The position numbers and the translations under genes are program-made. From Gossypium raimondii (lineage: Eukaryota; Streptophyta; Magnoliopsida; Malvales; Malvaceae), in assembly GCF_025698545.1 (NCBI RefSeq), contig NC_068569.1:992001-1056000 (forward strand): DNA of 64,000 nt, given 5' to 3'. Under the pieces are notes generated by a model. The model saw only the letters and a list, made by a program, of their open reading frames with translations. It was not told the DNA's origin and made no database searches. Below, one piece after another: positions 1 through 12,400 of the stretch (within the stretch, counting starts at the first letter, position 1; every line of letters begins with the position of its first letter).

Positions 1-240
1 AAAAAAATTTAAAAGTATTTTAAAATTAAAAAATAAAAATAAAAAATATATATTTATTATATTCGGGTCGGGTCGGGCCGGGCCTAGGCCAAAAAAGTTG
101 TGCCCGAGGCCCGGCCCGTTTTTTAAACCGGCCTCTCTTTTTTGCCCAAGCCCATATTTCGGGCCTATATTTTTACCCGAACCCTCCCATATTTCGGGCG
201 GGCCGTCGGGCCGGGCCAGGCCACCCGGCCCATGGACAGG
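1..240. repeat. GC-rich GGGCC/GGGTC dispersed-repeat fragment
   Basis: Between about 62 and 240 the base composition jumps from AT-rich to GC-rich, with repeated GGGTCGGG and CGGGCCGGGCC units and their complements. Both strands therefore carry similar motifs and could fold. It looks like the end of a dispersed plant repeat rather than a gene. The 72-codon frame that crosses it runs into AT-rich DNA and resembles nothing I know. The family is not identified. Confidence 0.5.
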
Positions 241-529
241 TCTATCACAGCATTTCCTTTTGTTAAATATATTCTAAACCATATACTCTTCACATATTTG
301 AAATTTAATTTATCTATTTTAATTTTTAAATATTTAATATATCTACTTTTTAGGTTTTAGAATACAAATTTAATTATTAATATGGTTAAAAATAATTTAT
401 ACTAAAAATAATATTGTAATAAACTTAAATTTAACACGCTGATAAAATATTAGCAAAAACTTACATTTTAAATAGAATTTAAAGTGTTGAAATCATTGAA
501 AAAATATAAGATTAAATTCCAAATGTACA
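241..529. other. AT-rich spacer, nothing recognised
   Basis: This is an AT-rich stretch with short A and T runs. I see no open frame with coding character, no RNA gene and no clear repeat. Confidence 0.5.
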
Positions 530-965
530 AAAAGTATAGGGGCTCTATTGTACCCTCATCCGTAACAAGACACATGACAAGCCTAGAAGACGTCTGAACA
601 GTAAGCCTACCACCAACAAGCCAGGTGGTCACATGTGAGCTCACCCTTTCGAGTGGACTATCCAAACAAGGGATGACTCAATCTCCATTAGGAACATGAA
701 GTTGTTTGGTCACCAAACCTCATATAAGCTCAACCATTTCATCCCATCGCAGTCAAAATGGATGGCGGAATTTGCCTTGTTATAAACATTCTAGTCCCAT
801 CGAAGACATCCTTCCCTTGAGCTCTGTAATGATGGCTAAATGGTAAATCCAATACGTTAACATCATATTAGATAAGAGTCTTTCCTATAAATATCCCTAG
901 GAACGAGGAGGAAAGGAGGGACCCTTTAAGAATACTAAGCCTACACTCTCTCAACATTCTTCCAA
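530..965 (+). mobile_element. LTR 3' portion (fossil) with TATA box
   Basis: This moderately GC-rich stretch contains TATAAATA at 886-893, followed by a C/T-rich segment ending in ACTCTCTCAACATTCTTCC. That is the usual look of a plant Gypsy LTR promoter and its transcribed R-U5 part. At 966 the sequence switches abruptly to another LTR type (TGTAACAGCCCG). A comparable C/T-rich segment reappears after 5,740, so this LTR and the gag relic downstream were probably one element, split by the 966-5,735 insertion. The family is inferred. The element is old and broken. Confidence 0.5.
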
Positions 966-2884
966 TGTAACAGCCCGTTTTCAGTGAAATCGAAACAATG
1001 GTTTCGGAACCACAAATTCGAGTCCGAAAGAAAATTTATTTTAATATTATTTTATAGTCTATGGTAGGATAGGAATATCATATGAAAATTTCGTTAATAA
1101 ATTTTACCTCTTACATGTGTAGTTTGATAAAAATGACTAAATTAAAAAATGTACAAAACTTGCTAATTAAAAGAAATAAGTGATTAAATGGCCTAAATAA
1201 TAAATAAGGGAGGACTTAAAGGACAAATATGCCCAAATTAACATAATGCGATGGCATGTTAATGAAAAATAATAAAATAAAACAAAATGATGGCAAAATT
1301 GTAATTTGTATGAAATTAAACATACAAATTGAAATTAAAAGAGAATTCTAGACATTTTTCTTTCTTAACATTAGTAAACCGACATGGGAGAGGGCTTCTA
1401 AGCTAGTTTTGCATATTTTTGGTGGCATATCCGAATAGACCAAATACGGAATTAGATCGAGAAAAAGAAAAAGTGTCAGATTAGTAGATTTTGCATACAC
1501 GAACATTTGACAAGGTAAGTTCGTGTAACTAATTTGAGAATTTATATGTATTAATTGAATTGTATGTATGTGATTATAGTATTGCCATGTATATGAAATT
1601 AATTACATATCTAACGATGAGCCACAAGAATTAAGTCCCGTTTGAATAAATGAAATTCGATGGATATAGGGTTCCCATATTGGTTGTGGTCCTGCATGTG
1701 TTGCGGACACACCACAGCTCGAAAGAGCGTCCCGTTATTAGCTCTCATGAGCTTCCCGTTAAATGGTTCCTGTGAGCTTCCCGTTAATAGCTCTTCGGAG
1801 CATCCCGATTGGTTGTGATCCTGCATGTGTTGTGGACACACCGCAGCTCTTATAAGCGTCCCAATATATGGCTCTCCGAAGCTTCCCGATATTGGCTCGC
1901 TTGAAATTCTTGACATTGGCTTGTATGAGCTTCCCGTTAATGGCTCTCCTGAGCTTCCCATTACATGGCTCACATGAGCTTCCTCTTATGTGGCTCGAAA
2001 GAGTTTCCCGTTTATGTGCTCATATGAGTATTCCCGAATATGAATTGACGAATCTTAGATTTGTACACTTCGTGTGTATTACCTGGGTATCGGTCGATAT
2101 TTTATATGATTCAACAGGCAAAATTCTGATATGAGAAAATATATGAATTCAAAGTGAAACGTTATCTGTATATACACGAAATACATAAAAATTTGATGTT
2201 GATGAGCTTATATATAACTCTTGATATTCATGTGAAATAAATGACTAACATGTTTGACGAAGTTGTGTGTTTAGGCTATTAGCCAATTTACTTGGATGCA
2301 TTTTGTATGTTTATTTTAATGAATAAATGGTAAGTTAATTTTCTGTTATACGAACTTATTAAGCAATAAAATGCTTACTCTGGTTTATTTTCCCTTGTTT
2401 TATAGTAATTCAGAAGCTCATTGGGTTGGAGACTTGGCGAAGATATCTCACACTATGCATCGGCTCATTTCGATATATATAGTAAAACCCTTTTGATTAT
2501 AATGGCATGTATAGGTGATTTTGCCCAAAGATGGCATGTAAATGTTTGGTTGAAGTTAGTCATTTGAATGGCTTGTGTTTGTTATGTTTTGATGAATATA
2601 TATATAAGTAGATTTATCAAGTTTAAAGTATGAGTTTGATTATGCATATATGCATTTGATACCTAGGTAAGTATGAATATTAAGATGACATGATAATAAA
2701 TTGTATTTTGAGGTGCCCAATAACACATTGGTTGTATGTGGTATTATGTCACGTTTAAGACATGATTATGGGTGTTGTAAATCCCTATACGCGGTTCGAC
2801 CCAAGGAACCTGATATAGGAATATTACATTTGGTGCCAAAGTGATTTTGGCTAATCACTAATATATTTGAACATAAAAAAAAAA
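966..2884 (+). mobile_element. Gypsy-type LTR fragment (fossil), forward part of nested insertion
   Basis: It begins with TGTAACAGCCCG and the phrase TCGAGTCCGAAAG, wording I associate with abundant cotton Gypsy LTRs beginning TGTAACA. It carries the short tandem array at 1,717-2,040 and no coding frame. It sits inside the older LTR and gag remains on either side. Its far boundary, where the sequence turns into reverse-orientation LTR-like DNA near 2,885, is approximate. It is old and non-coding. Confidence 0.5.
1717..2040. repeat. Tandem array of about 12 palindrome-bearing units, period about 24.7 bp
   Basis: Units start at 1,717, 1,741, 1,766, 1,790, 1,846, 1,871, 1,895, 1,919, 1,943, 1,968, 1,993 and 2,018. 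The typical form is GCTC, four variable bases, GAGC, then TTCCCGTTAATG. Most units can form a small stem of GCTC against GAGC with loops such as GAAA, TCAT, TCCT or ACAT. A longer block (GGTTGTG.TCCTGCATGTGTTG) occurs at about 1,682 and again at about 1,811, so there is also a duplication of higher order. I infer that the array belongs to the surrounding LTR. Confidence 0.8.
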
Positions 2885-5461
2885 GTTGTTATAACTTATA
2901 TTCTAGTCCCTACTACTTGGAACACACTTGATCTTCCTAAGTACATGCCATTTTATTCAAAATTTTGAAACATACCCTCTTGGCACTTGGAGATGGGATG
3001 AGATGGATGTCCATGACCTCAACTACGACTCTTCAAAATCACTTTACCTACGCGTTGAAAATAAACGTGTTAAGTTGGTGAAAACTTAGTAAGTACCCAT
3101 GATATTTAAATTCTATTAAATTTCTTAATTTTTGATATCTCATTTCTTTGTTTATTTATCATATTCATTTGTAACTTTTTACTTATTTCACAATTTAGTC
3201 TTTAAGACCTCAAATCAACTTATAACTTTTTATACATGTATCATATTTCACCATTTAGTGTAAATTTTCATGATTTTTCTCATTATTTCTTTCACAGTTT
3301 ATTTTTAATTTAATATTTCAAACATGAATCAAAGATAAACTTTTACCTTGTAACGAAAATTATTTACCTTTTTAGCAGAGGCTCAATAGACTAAACAGAA
3401 CACTTAGGATATACGGAACTAATACAGAAGTGCATTATTATGCACTATTAAGTAGAGAGCACTAACATGCTAATAATCAGAGAGCGCGCTAAGGTTCCTT
3501 AATGGCATGCCACTAATATCCTAGTAGTTCTAATCTCGTCTAGTTGGGCAAATTATATCATGCACACATATCACTTTTACACTTTTCGCATAATGCTTTT
3601 ACATACTTTACAATTTCATCCTTGTACCAATAATCTGTATACTTATATCTTCACTATCTTTAATACATGTAATATTTTTCTAAATTCATTATTCATCCAT
3701 AATTTACTAATAATCTTTATCATGTATTTCACTTATCACTTTTATATATTTTGTAATTTAGTTTTCAAGACAAAATTTTATGTAGCAATATATTTTACTT
3801 TTAATAACACATATAACATAATTCAATATTTATTAATATTCCGAATTCACTACAACGTCAATGTTTCTCATTCTAAGTGTTATGCACTTCACTTCTCTAT
3901 TTCTAATATAAAATTTCTCAATTTTATGATTTAACCCTTAATTTCCACAACTTAGGAAATAATTGTAGTTTGAATTACAAAATTCATATATTATTTTATT
4001 ATTTCACTATGTACTTTATTATCAATATTTTCTTGTAAACCTTTATAACTTTCCAATTTAATCACCTTTTATCATAAATGTTCTCTATTCATTATTAAAT
4101 AAATTTTCTTTCACATCTTACTTCATTTACATAATTAATTCCACTATCTCATTTTCCATATCAAATTTCTATGTATTTTGCTTGTATTATTTCCACCACA
4201 TATATTTCTCAAGTCTTTCAATTTAGTCATTGTTTCCATAAAATTTCACATTTTCTCATAATTTCACTTATCTAATCCTTTGTATATTTTTGCTAACACA
4301 TAACCCAACTATTATACATAACCCAACTATTATACTTTTATTATAATTTCCTCATCCGCTTAAGAAATTATTTCACACTATATATATATTTTACTTAATT
4401 ACCACTTACTTTACAAAAATCACATTTTAATCCTCAAATAACAAGAAAGTTCATGGGTACTTACCTCTTTTCTATCAAAATCTCTTGTTTTTCTCTTCTC
4501 CCGCCACTTGATTCACTTACTCAACTTCTCTCTTCATCATGTCAAAAACACAATATTTCCTCATGAGAAATCTCTACTTTAACACCATTTTTATGCTTTT
4601 CTATCCCTACTGAACTTAAAAATAACATAAACCTTAACATCTATACATTATTCTCTTGAAACCAAACTTTAACTTGACTTTCTCTCTCCTCCAACTTCTA
4701 TTTTCTTGAATCTAACTTGATATTCTAGCTCCTCAAAGTCTCCTTATTGTTTTTCTCTCTTGATGGCTATGGAAATTCATTTGATTTCTAAGTGAAAATG
4801 GTGGATTTTTAGTAAAAGGACCAAATTGTAAAGAAAAGAAAAAAATTTCTTTCTTTTCTTCTTCTCACATTGGAACCATGGAAAGATGAAGAGAATTATT
4901 CATCTTTCTTTTCTTATATACTAAATAAAATAATAAAAATATAATTAAATATCAAATCAAAATATTAATAAACTAATATTTAATTAATTAATTAATTAAT
5001 CTAAATATCACCAACATCATCATTACTTTTCAAAAGTATCTTCCTTACTAAATGACCATTTTACCCATTATGATCCTTCAAAATCCTCCATTGAATCCTC
5101 ACTCATTTTGGTAAAATTATGATTTAACCCTTCATACTTTTTCACTTATTCAATTTGGTCCTAATTCATCTATTTTCCTTAGTTTCTAAATCCTTCCACC
5201 CTTAAATTATTTTCACTATTGGTCCTTCAACTTCTTCATATCTACATTTAACCCTTCAAATTTTGAGTATTTACTATTAGGTCACAAAAATTTTCTCACT
5301 TTTTCAATTTAATCATTTCTTGAATTAATATATCATAATATACTTCCTAAATAGATTTTGTTGACATAACTCAAAATTTCCCTTTTTGTCAATTTATTTC
5401 CTATTTTACTATATCAAGGACAATATCTCACTTTCTTACTGTAGTAACTTTCGAGGTGTTA
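2885..5461 (-). mobile_element. LTR-like sequence in reverse orientation (fossil)
   Basis: Read on the minus strand from 5,461 it starts TGTAACACCTCGAAAG, the same opening type as the forward LTRs here. The plus strand shows repeated phrases such as CAATTTAGTC and ATTTGGTCC, reverse complements of the GGACTAAATTG phrases in forward LTRs of this window. There is no coding frame. The 124-codon frame near 3,560 is low-complexity AT-rich sequence. A short tandem duplication (ATAACCCAACTATTATAC twice) lies at about 4,301-4,336. The inner boundary is approximate. Confidence 0.45.
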
Positions 5462-5735
5462 CACGGGTGTTTTGGGCGTGTGTCCCCTGCAAATTTGAAA
5501 AATTTCAAAATTTTCTAAAAAAATTCTCTGAGTTTTCGGTTTAGTCCCGACTTGATTCTAATATGTATTTTGGGCCTCGAAGGCTCATATAAGGGACAAT
5601 ATGATTGGTTTATGATTGATTTCTGATATGAATGTGAAGTGATATGAAATGTCTGTATTTGATCTGTAAATTTTGGTAATGTTTCGTAACCCCGTTCCGA
5701 TGACGGATATAGGTTAGGGGTGTTAAATCTAGGCC
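5462..5735 (+). mobile_element. 3' end of a Gypsy-type LTR (fossil)
   Basis: It contains GGTTTAGTCCCGACTTG and GGGCCTCGAAGGCTC. It closes with CGTAACCCCGTTCCGATGACG and GGTTAGGGGTGTTA, the closing phrase typical of cotton Gypsy LTRs of the TGTAACA group as I recall them. It is probably the right arm of the nested insertion that begins at 966. There is no gene in it. Confidence 0.5.
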
Positions 5736-7060
5736 TTTGCATTCAAACTCTCTTCACTGTCATTCTTCATATCCTCTTACTTTTTGCTCTAGCTGGGTGA
5801 ATCAGCCTCCTCAACAGCCATTTTCCTATCCTTTGTAATTTCCCTTTGTTGAGCATTGTATTAACAATTGATACGATGAGTGTGGAAAACATGACTTTTC
5901 AATCCTAAAGCAACACCTTAGTTGATCAAATCAACTAGACCAATAACCTAGTTGACTACGTCAACTCTTCCACTCCACTCAACACATTCGTCCCACCCGA
6001 CTAAGGTATTTCTACTAGCTTGAACTCTGCACAAATCCCTCATTCTGCCTCTGTTATTTCTAGAGCTCACCTGCAGTATGCAAGCATTCTTCCCCCCACC
6101 TCAGAACAACCAGTGAGGGCATTGAGAGACCCTCTAACCTCCAACCCTATCATCTCAACTGCACCAACACGATTTACTTTCCTAAACAACTCAACTTTCC
6201 CAGCAGCAACAATGCTCCAATAATAGCTTGGTTTGACTCTTCCTCGGCCTTTTGATAGTATAGCTTGTTTCTTGCAATAAGTTGTAACATGTATCACAGT
6301 CGCACGCTCTCCCATAAACACAACTCTCATCCTGTTGGACCAAGGTTCTCATCAGCAAGCATCAAGTCCTCAACCTCATAACTCAGAAGCCCAAAAGAAA
6401 TTGCGGCATCGGGAAGAGCAATTCTCTTAGCAAGAGCGTCTCTTCAAAGAGCAACATCGTATCCTTGGTTAAAGGGACGCTCAAAATGAGTAGCTTATTA
6501 CAAAGCCAATAGTTACACGGGAGGTCCCAATGCAAGAAAATTTGGAGCATCTGGAGGAGAAGGCTCAATCCACACTCTGAGAGGGTAATGATTGTAACAA
6601 ATTGGAAGGTCTCTGCATGCACAATGCTGACCTCCCAGTAGCATCCTAATGCTCTCAAGAAACAATAACATCTCCATGGAAGAACAACTCAAGGCTTTCA
6701 AAGTAGAGCCAATGCAATAAGCAAACGAGGGAAGATGAGACAAATTTGTCTAGAATTACTCTAATGAACCATTGGCACCCGAAATTTTAGAAAACCACAT
6801 TTTCAACTCCTTCAAGTTCCCAAAGTTATTGTACAACAAATTTAGGGATCTAAAAGAACACCTTGTCTGGTACAACAACCATATGAATATACCAAGGGCT
6901 TCTGATGGAGTGAAGTGCAAAGCCTTCTCCATGACCCTTTTGCAGATGGCTTAATAATGGTACTTATCGCTACCTTGGAGGTCAAACCATTCCTTTGATC
7001 AGTTGATTGAACAGTTTTTGAGTTTTTTTTGGCTAACAAAACACTCTAGCAATTCCTAAT
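5736..7060 (+). mobile_element. Gypsy gag relic (fossil, much decayed)
   Basis: Around 6,770-7,040 the plus strand encodes a recognisable Retrotrans_gag-like pattern. An HLVWYNNHMNIPRASDGVKC stretch corresponds to the family's DPxDHLxAFxxHM..GATDAxKC block, and a later part resembles the SFxQLxxxFxxxF block. The upstream part (5,900-6,700) has only short open stretches. The element has many breaks and is not functional. It probably belongs with the LTR portion at 530-965. A new LTR starts at about 7,067. Confidence 0.5.
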
Positions 7061-7066
7061 GTACTT

Positions 7067-9495
7067 TGTTGACACCATTTTTTGGATGAAAAAAAACGAG
7101 TCGACTTGGGTTTTGAAAAGTAAAAATGAAACAGGAGTCGCCACCAATCCTTTTTGATAAGGTGTGATCAGGTCACCTTAGAAAAATGGCTATTTTTAAT
7201 AAACGGTTCGATTTATTAAAATAACGCTTTTTTGGTCTACGAAATTCAGAAAGACGGGTTCGGGAGTCGGTTACGCACGAGGAAGGATTAGCATCCTCGA
7301 TGCGCCCAAAATTGGTACCTAGTTGATTAATTAGTGTCTTAGTGTCGAAGATTGAAAACTTTGAAGAATTTTAAAAATACGATCCTTAAAGAAAACTCTA
7401 ATAATATTGATTGAAAGTTAAGAAGATATTTAGCTATTTGGTCGAACGAGAAATCGAAACCCAGCACGTTAGGGCACGTTCTCTCAAATTTCCAAACGCA
7501 AAACATTGCCTTATTTTAAAATTTTTTAAAAGGATATTTAGCTATTTGGTTGAACGAGAAAAATCGAAACCCAGCACATTAGGGCACGTTTTCTCGAATT
7601 TCCCAAACGCTAAATATTGCCTTATTTAGAAAAACCTTCCTTTTGATGTTTGGTGTTAATATGACAATAACGAATATAACAAGTTAAGGATAAATGGTAC
7701 AAACAATCATAAAAAATGGAATAAATAAATATAAGAGATGAATCGATCACTTGATAACAAGTAAATAAACAAATAGAATTAAAATGTTCTTTTAAAATAA
7801 TAATGAACGATACGAAACAAATAAATGAACATCAAGTAACACGAAAAATGAGATGTGTGTTTCTATATACGTATTTTAAAATAATAAAGTATTTTAAAAT
7901 ATGTACATTGTAAGATATAGGTATATATACGTATTATAAAATGTATAGATGTACGTAGTTTGAGATTATAAAATATATGAGGAACATATGCATATAAATA
8001 TAGATAAAAGGTACGTATATTTATATTCATGAAAATAAAATGTATATAGGTATATATGGAGATGTATACAAATTATAAAAATATGAAAATAAGTACATGT
8101 TTATATAAAATATTTACATACAGATATATTTCACAAAATGTATGCAGATATGTAAAATTTAAGATGTATATATTATATGAGAATGTAAAGATATAAACGT
8201 GTATGTATTTATAAAAATAAAAAGTACACATGTATTTGAAATAAATAAAATATAAGACTCGTGATAAATACTAGTTAATCTAAAACAATCTAGAATAAGA
8301 TAATATATAAAAGAAAATCATAAATGATAAAAGAAACAGTTCAAAAATATGTGAAGAATATAGATGAGTTTAATGTAAAACAAATTTAAATAATAAATGT
8401 AAGGACTTAAAACAAATAATAATAAAATAGCCTATTTTTTTAAAAAAATAAAACAAACTAAATATATCGAGGACATGGTTGAAACAGAATAAAAATCAGT
8501 CCTAAAGCGCAAATATATGAAATAGGTGGTAAAGGAGTGAAATAAAAGGCACTGAGGGCATGGGGACCGTTATAATATTCCCCATCCCGTATGCGCATTG
8601 ATTTGCGGGACCAGATTGAACAAAGAGAAATTACGTGGCGAAATTAAAAGAAATAAAAGAGTGCGTCGCATCATCACGTAATTGGAGGGACTAACTGTGT
8701 AAAATACCCATTAGGGTAATAATGCGCAACCCTCTTTCCTTTACAAGACGCCGTTTGATATTTTTAAAAAGAAATAAAATAAAATAAAATAAAACTTTCA
8801 AATCACTCTAATCTGCCATTCTTTAAGAAAATAAAGCAAAAAAGTGAAACCCTAGCCCCCTTCTTTTTCTCTCCACCGCTTGAGAAACTAAGAGCCACTC
8901 TTCCTCAACTCCGATTTGGACAGAGAGAAGAAGAGCTTCGACGGCGCCACGATAAGAACTCTCCGTCTTTTCCCTTTTTTATTTTTGATTTATCAAATGC
9001 ATATATAAAATAAAATAAAAACCAAATAACGAAAAAAATGAAAGATTCGCACCTAAAAAAAACTTTCTAAATTGATCTATATTCTTTTATTTCTTTGTTT
9101 CAAAACGCTGTGTTTTTTTTTATACAAAATCCCCTTGTTCTGAGAGAAATCGTATTCGTTTTATAGCCAATATACAATACTTTTCTTTGCTACTTGTTGT
9201 CGTTTCGCCTCTGTTAGGTAGTTTTTCTTTCCTTTTCTTGCATGTGGTCAACAGAGGCGAGCTTGCTATTTTGGTGCAATGCTTGGTGGCGGTGGCTAGG
9301 GTGTCGGGTAAGCCTCGGGACGAGGCACGGATGGTACGCCTTGAGGAGCGCGCACATGGGAAAGGCGGGGAACCCTAGGGTTCCCGATGTTTTTTTAAAT
9401 TTTGGGCCCAATTGGGCCAATTTAGATTTTGGGCCTTGGGCGGGTATTGTAATTGGGCTTGAGATTGGGTTAACTATTTAGTTTGGAGGCAGGAT
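7067..9495 (+). mobile_element. Long LTR, Tat/Ogre-like Gypsy type (fossil)
   Basis: It opens TGTTGACACCATTTTTTGG, followed by GAGTCGCCACCAATCC and GGGTTCGGGAGTCGGTTACG, phrases I recognise from a long abundant LTR of the cotton genome. No conserved coding frame is present. The GC-rich stretch at 8,870-9,450 is non-coding LTR body, and the overlapping frames on both strands there resemble no family. The LTR seems to be interrupted near 9,495 by the next unit, and its last bases may lie at about 13,040-13,062 (ending GGCTGTACA). Confidence 0.5.
7418..7627. repeat. Two imperfect tandem copies of about 105-110 bp
   Basis: The segment beginning GATATTTAGCTATTTGGT at about 7,420 and reading on through CCCAGCACGTTAGGGCACGT is repeated from about 7,531 with a few differences. 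The copies lie head to tail inside the long LTR. The shared ACCCAGCAC.TTAGGGCACG block is the most conserved part. This is an internal LTR duplication, not a gene. Confidence 0.75.
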
Positions 9496-12400
9496 GTAAC
9501 AAATTTCAATTTTCAAGAGTGTCGAATAGTGATTTGAGATCACTAAATCCGATGAAAATGTTAGAAAAATTTATTAATTAATAATTATAAGTTCAGTGAT
9601 TTTAGAAATATTTTGAATTAGCGAATTTTGTGATTTAAAAGAAATTATTAGGTAAATTGGGTGAAAACGAGGTATCGAGACCTCGATATTATAAACTGAG
9701 CCGTAAATATTTTTATAAATATTTACGAGTGTCATTAGGTAGTATTAAAGTTTCGTTAAGAAATTTTAATGTTCCGATGGTTAATTGATTAAAAAGACTA
9801 AATTGCAACAGGTAAAAGCTTAATTATAGATTAAAGAAAAGTTAAAAGGACTAAATAGGTAAATATGCCAAGTCCCATAAATGAGGCGGCATATGCATGG
9901 TAAAAATCTGAGATTTTTTAGTATATTATTATATTATTATATTGTAAATTATATTAATTATATTATATTATTATATTTTAAATAAACAAAATTGTTGACA
10001 AATGTATGGTGCATATGATGACATGTGGAAAAATGAAGTACATATATTAGTAATGATTACATATTTACTTATTATTTAAGTAAGTAATATTATATTATTA
10101 TTTTATTGTTATTATATTAAACTAATTAAATAAAGGAAATAAAAGATAGAAAAGAGAAATGGAAACAGAATAGGCAAACGAAAACAGGGGAGAAAGGAAA
10201 GAAAAGAAAAAGGGAAGGAAAGGAAAGGAAGAAAATTTGGGATTTCAAGATTTCAAGCTCAATTGGTAAGTTAAATTAAGTCATTTTCTTATAATTTTGA
10301 GTTTTGGTATTCTAGAACAAAGTATTATTGGATTTATGTTGAAATTTTGAAAGTTAGTATATTATTAGATGATGTTCATGTTGAATAAATTGAAGTGTTA
10401 GGGGTTAAATTGATTGAATTTCAAGTTAGAAGTTAGTAAAGGATTTAATTGTAAAATAAAGTGTAAGTTTTGAATAGTAGGGACTAAATTGAGAGAATTT
10501 CAAAATTAGGGATTTATGGTAAAATTGAAGAGCTAAATTGAGTTTATAGTAAGAATGAAGAGAGAATATGGAGTTAGAATGAGAAAATAAAATTAGTATT
10601 GATAAAGAATTAAATTAGAGTTTATGTAAAGTTTGGGTATAAATGGAAATATTTTGATGAAAACATATATTAATGATTTTTAATTGTTTAATTACGTAGC
10701 TAATGTCGTGCAAGAGTCATTGTCCAAGAAAGGGAAGGAGAAGATGGATAAGGATTGACTCGAGAGAAATTTCGGTTAGTATTACCATAATTTGAATTTA
10801 ATTATTCATTGTTGAAATTTAATTTAATATACATTATAAGCAAATTAAGGTGAGTATCATGATTGAATTGAATGAAATATATAGATATATATACACACGT
10901 ATTGGTATTGAATTTATTGATAGTAATTGTTGAATTTTGAATAATATGTTTAGTAAATAAAAATAATGTGAATATATCGATATTGAATTAAATGAATTAA
11001 AATATGAATTAAATAAAAGTGAATTAAATTATGATTATGTGTGAATATGTGAATTGTGTATAGATTTAAAAGTGGTTTGAATTGAATCAGAGTATGATTG
11101 TATGTGAATATCTGAAATAGGTATTGAATTGTATATTGATTAGAAAGTGGGAAGTGAATCTGAATTGAACTGTGATTGAATCGAAAGTGAATTTGAAATA
11201 GAAAAATGTATTGAATCAAATTGTGATTAAATTGGAATGATTTGAATTGAAAGTATGAGAAAGTGATTGAATTGAAATGTGATTTGGAAACCCTATTAAC
11301 TAGTCGGGCTGAGTCGGATATAGTTGGCATGCCATAGGATTGGAAGAGTTCAGGGATACTTCGACCTCGAGTCGATGAGACACTGGGTGTCATACTGTTA
11401 CTTCGGATAGATTCGATGAGGTACTGGGTACCAATTTACTTCGGCTTGGCCGATGAGACACTGGGTGTCACTTTATTGCGTCGAACTATCCGATGAGGCA
11501 CTGGGTGCCATTCTGGTGTGTTTGGTTGGATCCGTGTATCCGCCAAAGTCCGAGTCTTGTTAATAGGGTAAATAATTGGAATGAGAAAAAAAATTGAATA
11601 AGTGTGATTGATTGAGCTATGGAAAGAAATGAGAAAGTGAAATTGTGAATTGATAGGTGAATTGGAAACCGAGATAAGAGATTTGAAGATATGAACTCAA
11701 AGTTCATGATTTGATTAAGAGTAAATTTTTGTTATATGATATTAGTGAGTAAAAATTGCAATAGAATTGATACTAAAGATAGTGATAAATTGAATGAATT
11801 GCATATGAACTAAAATGAATTATTGGAATGAGATGTGAAAAATCTAATAAAATTTAGATAGTGAAATAAGGTATGAATAACATTAAATATAAGATTGAAA
11901 TATTGCTTATTGTTATTAATGATCAATTTGATTTAAAGTATGAGATAATTAATGAATAATTGTAGATACAAATTGAATGTATATAATTTATCGATTAATG
12001 TTATAAATTTGAATTATGGTAATACCACTGAGCATACCCATACTCAGCGTATGGTTGTTTCCGTGCGCAGGTTAGTAGAAAGCCAGTGCTCGATCTAGCA
12101 TCCAGAGTAATCCCGACTTTAGAGAAACTTTAGTGATGTACCTTTCCTTTGATAACATGGCATGTACCTAAGTAATGTTTATACCTAAGTGATGTATAGG
12201 GATTAGTCAATTTGAATGTTTGTATCTATGTATTGCTAAAGGAAGATGTGTGAGTATGTGATAATGTTTGGCTTTTAAAATGGTTAAGTATGAATATGTT
12301 TGGTAATATGTATGTTTAGATGATAAATCATGCATGGAAATCATGAAAGAGTAAAATTTGTAATGAAACAGATTTCAAGTAGCTACAGTGATGTGACTTT

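Noticed and set aside
3560-3934. A 124-codon plus-strand frame in AT-rich DNA
   Set aside because: Composition is Ile/Tyr/Phe/Asn/His-rich as expected from chance in AT-rich sequence. It lies inside reverse LTR-like DNA and resembles no family.
9187-9481. Overlapping frames on both strands in a GC-rich patch
   Set aside because: Three mutually overlapping frames in the body of a long LTR, with no conserved motif in any.
10950-11393. A 147-codon minus-strand frame
   Set aside because: It is the complement of GAATTGAAT-type LTR repeats, giving an artificial Ser/Phe/Ile/His-rich string.
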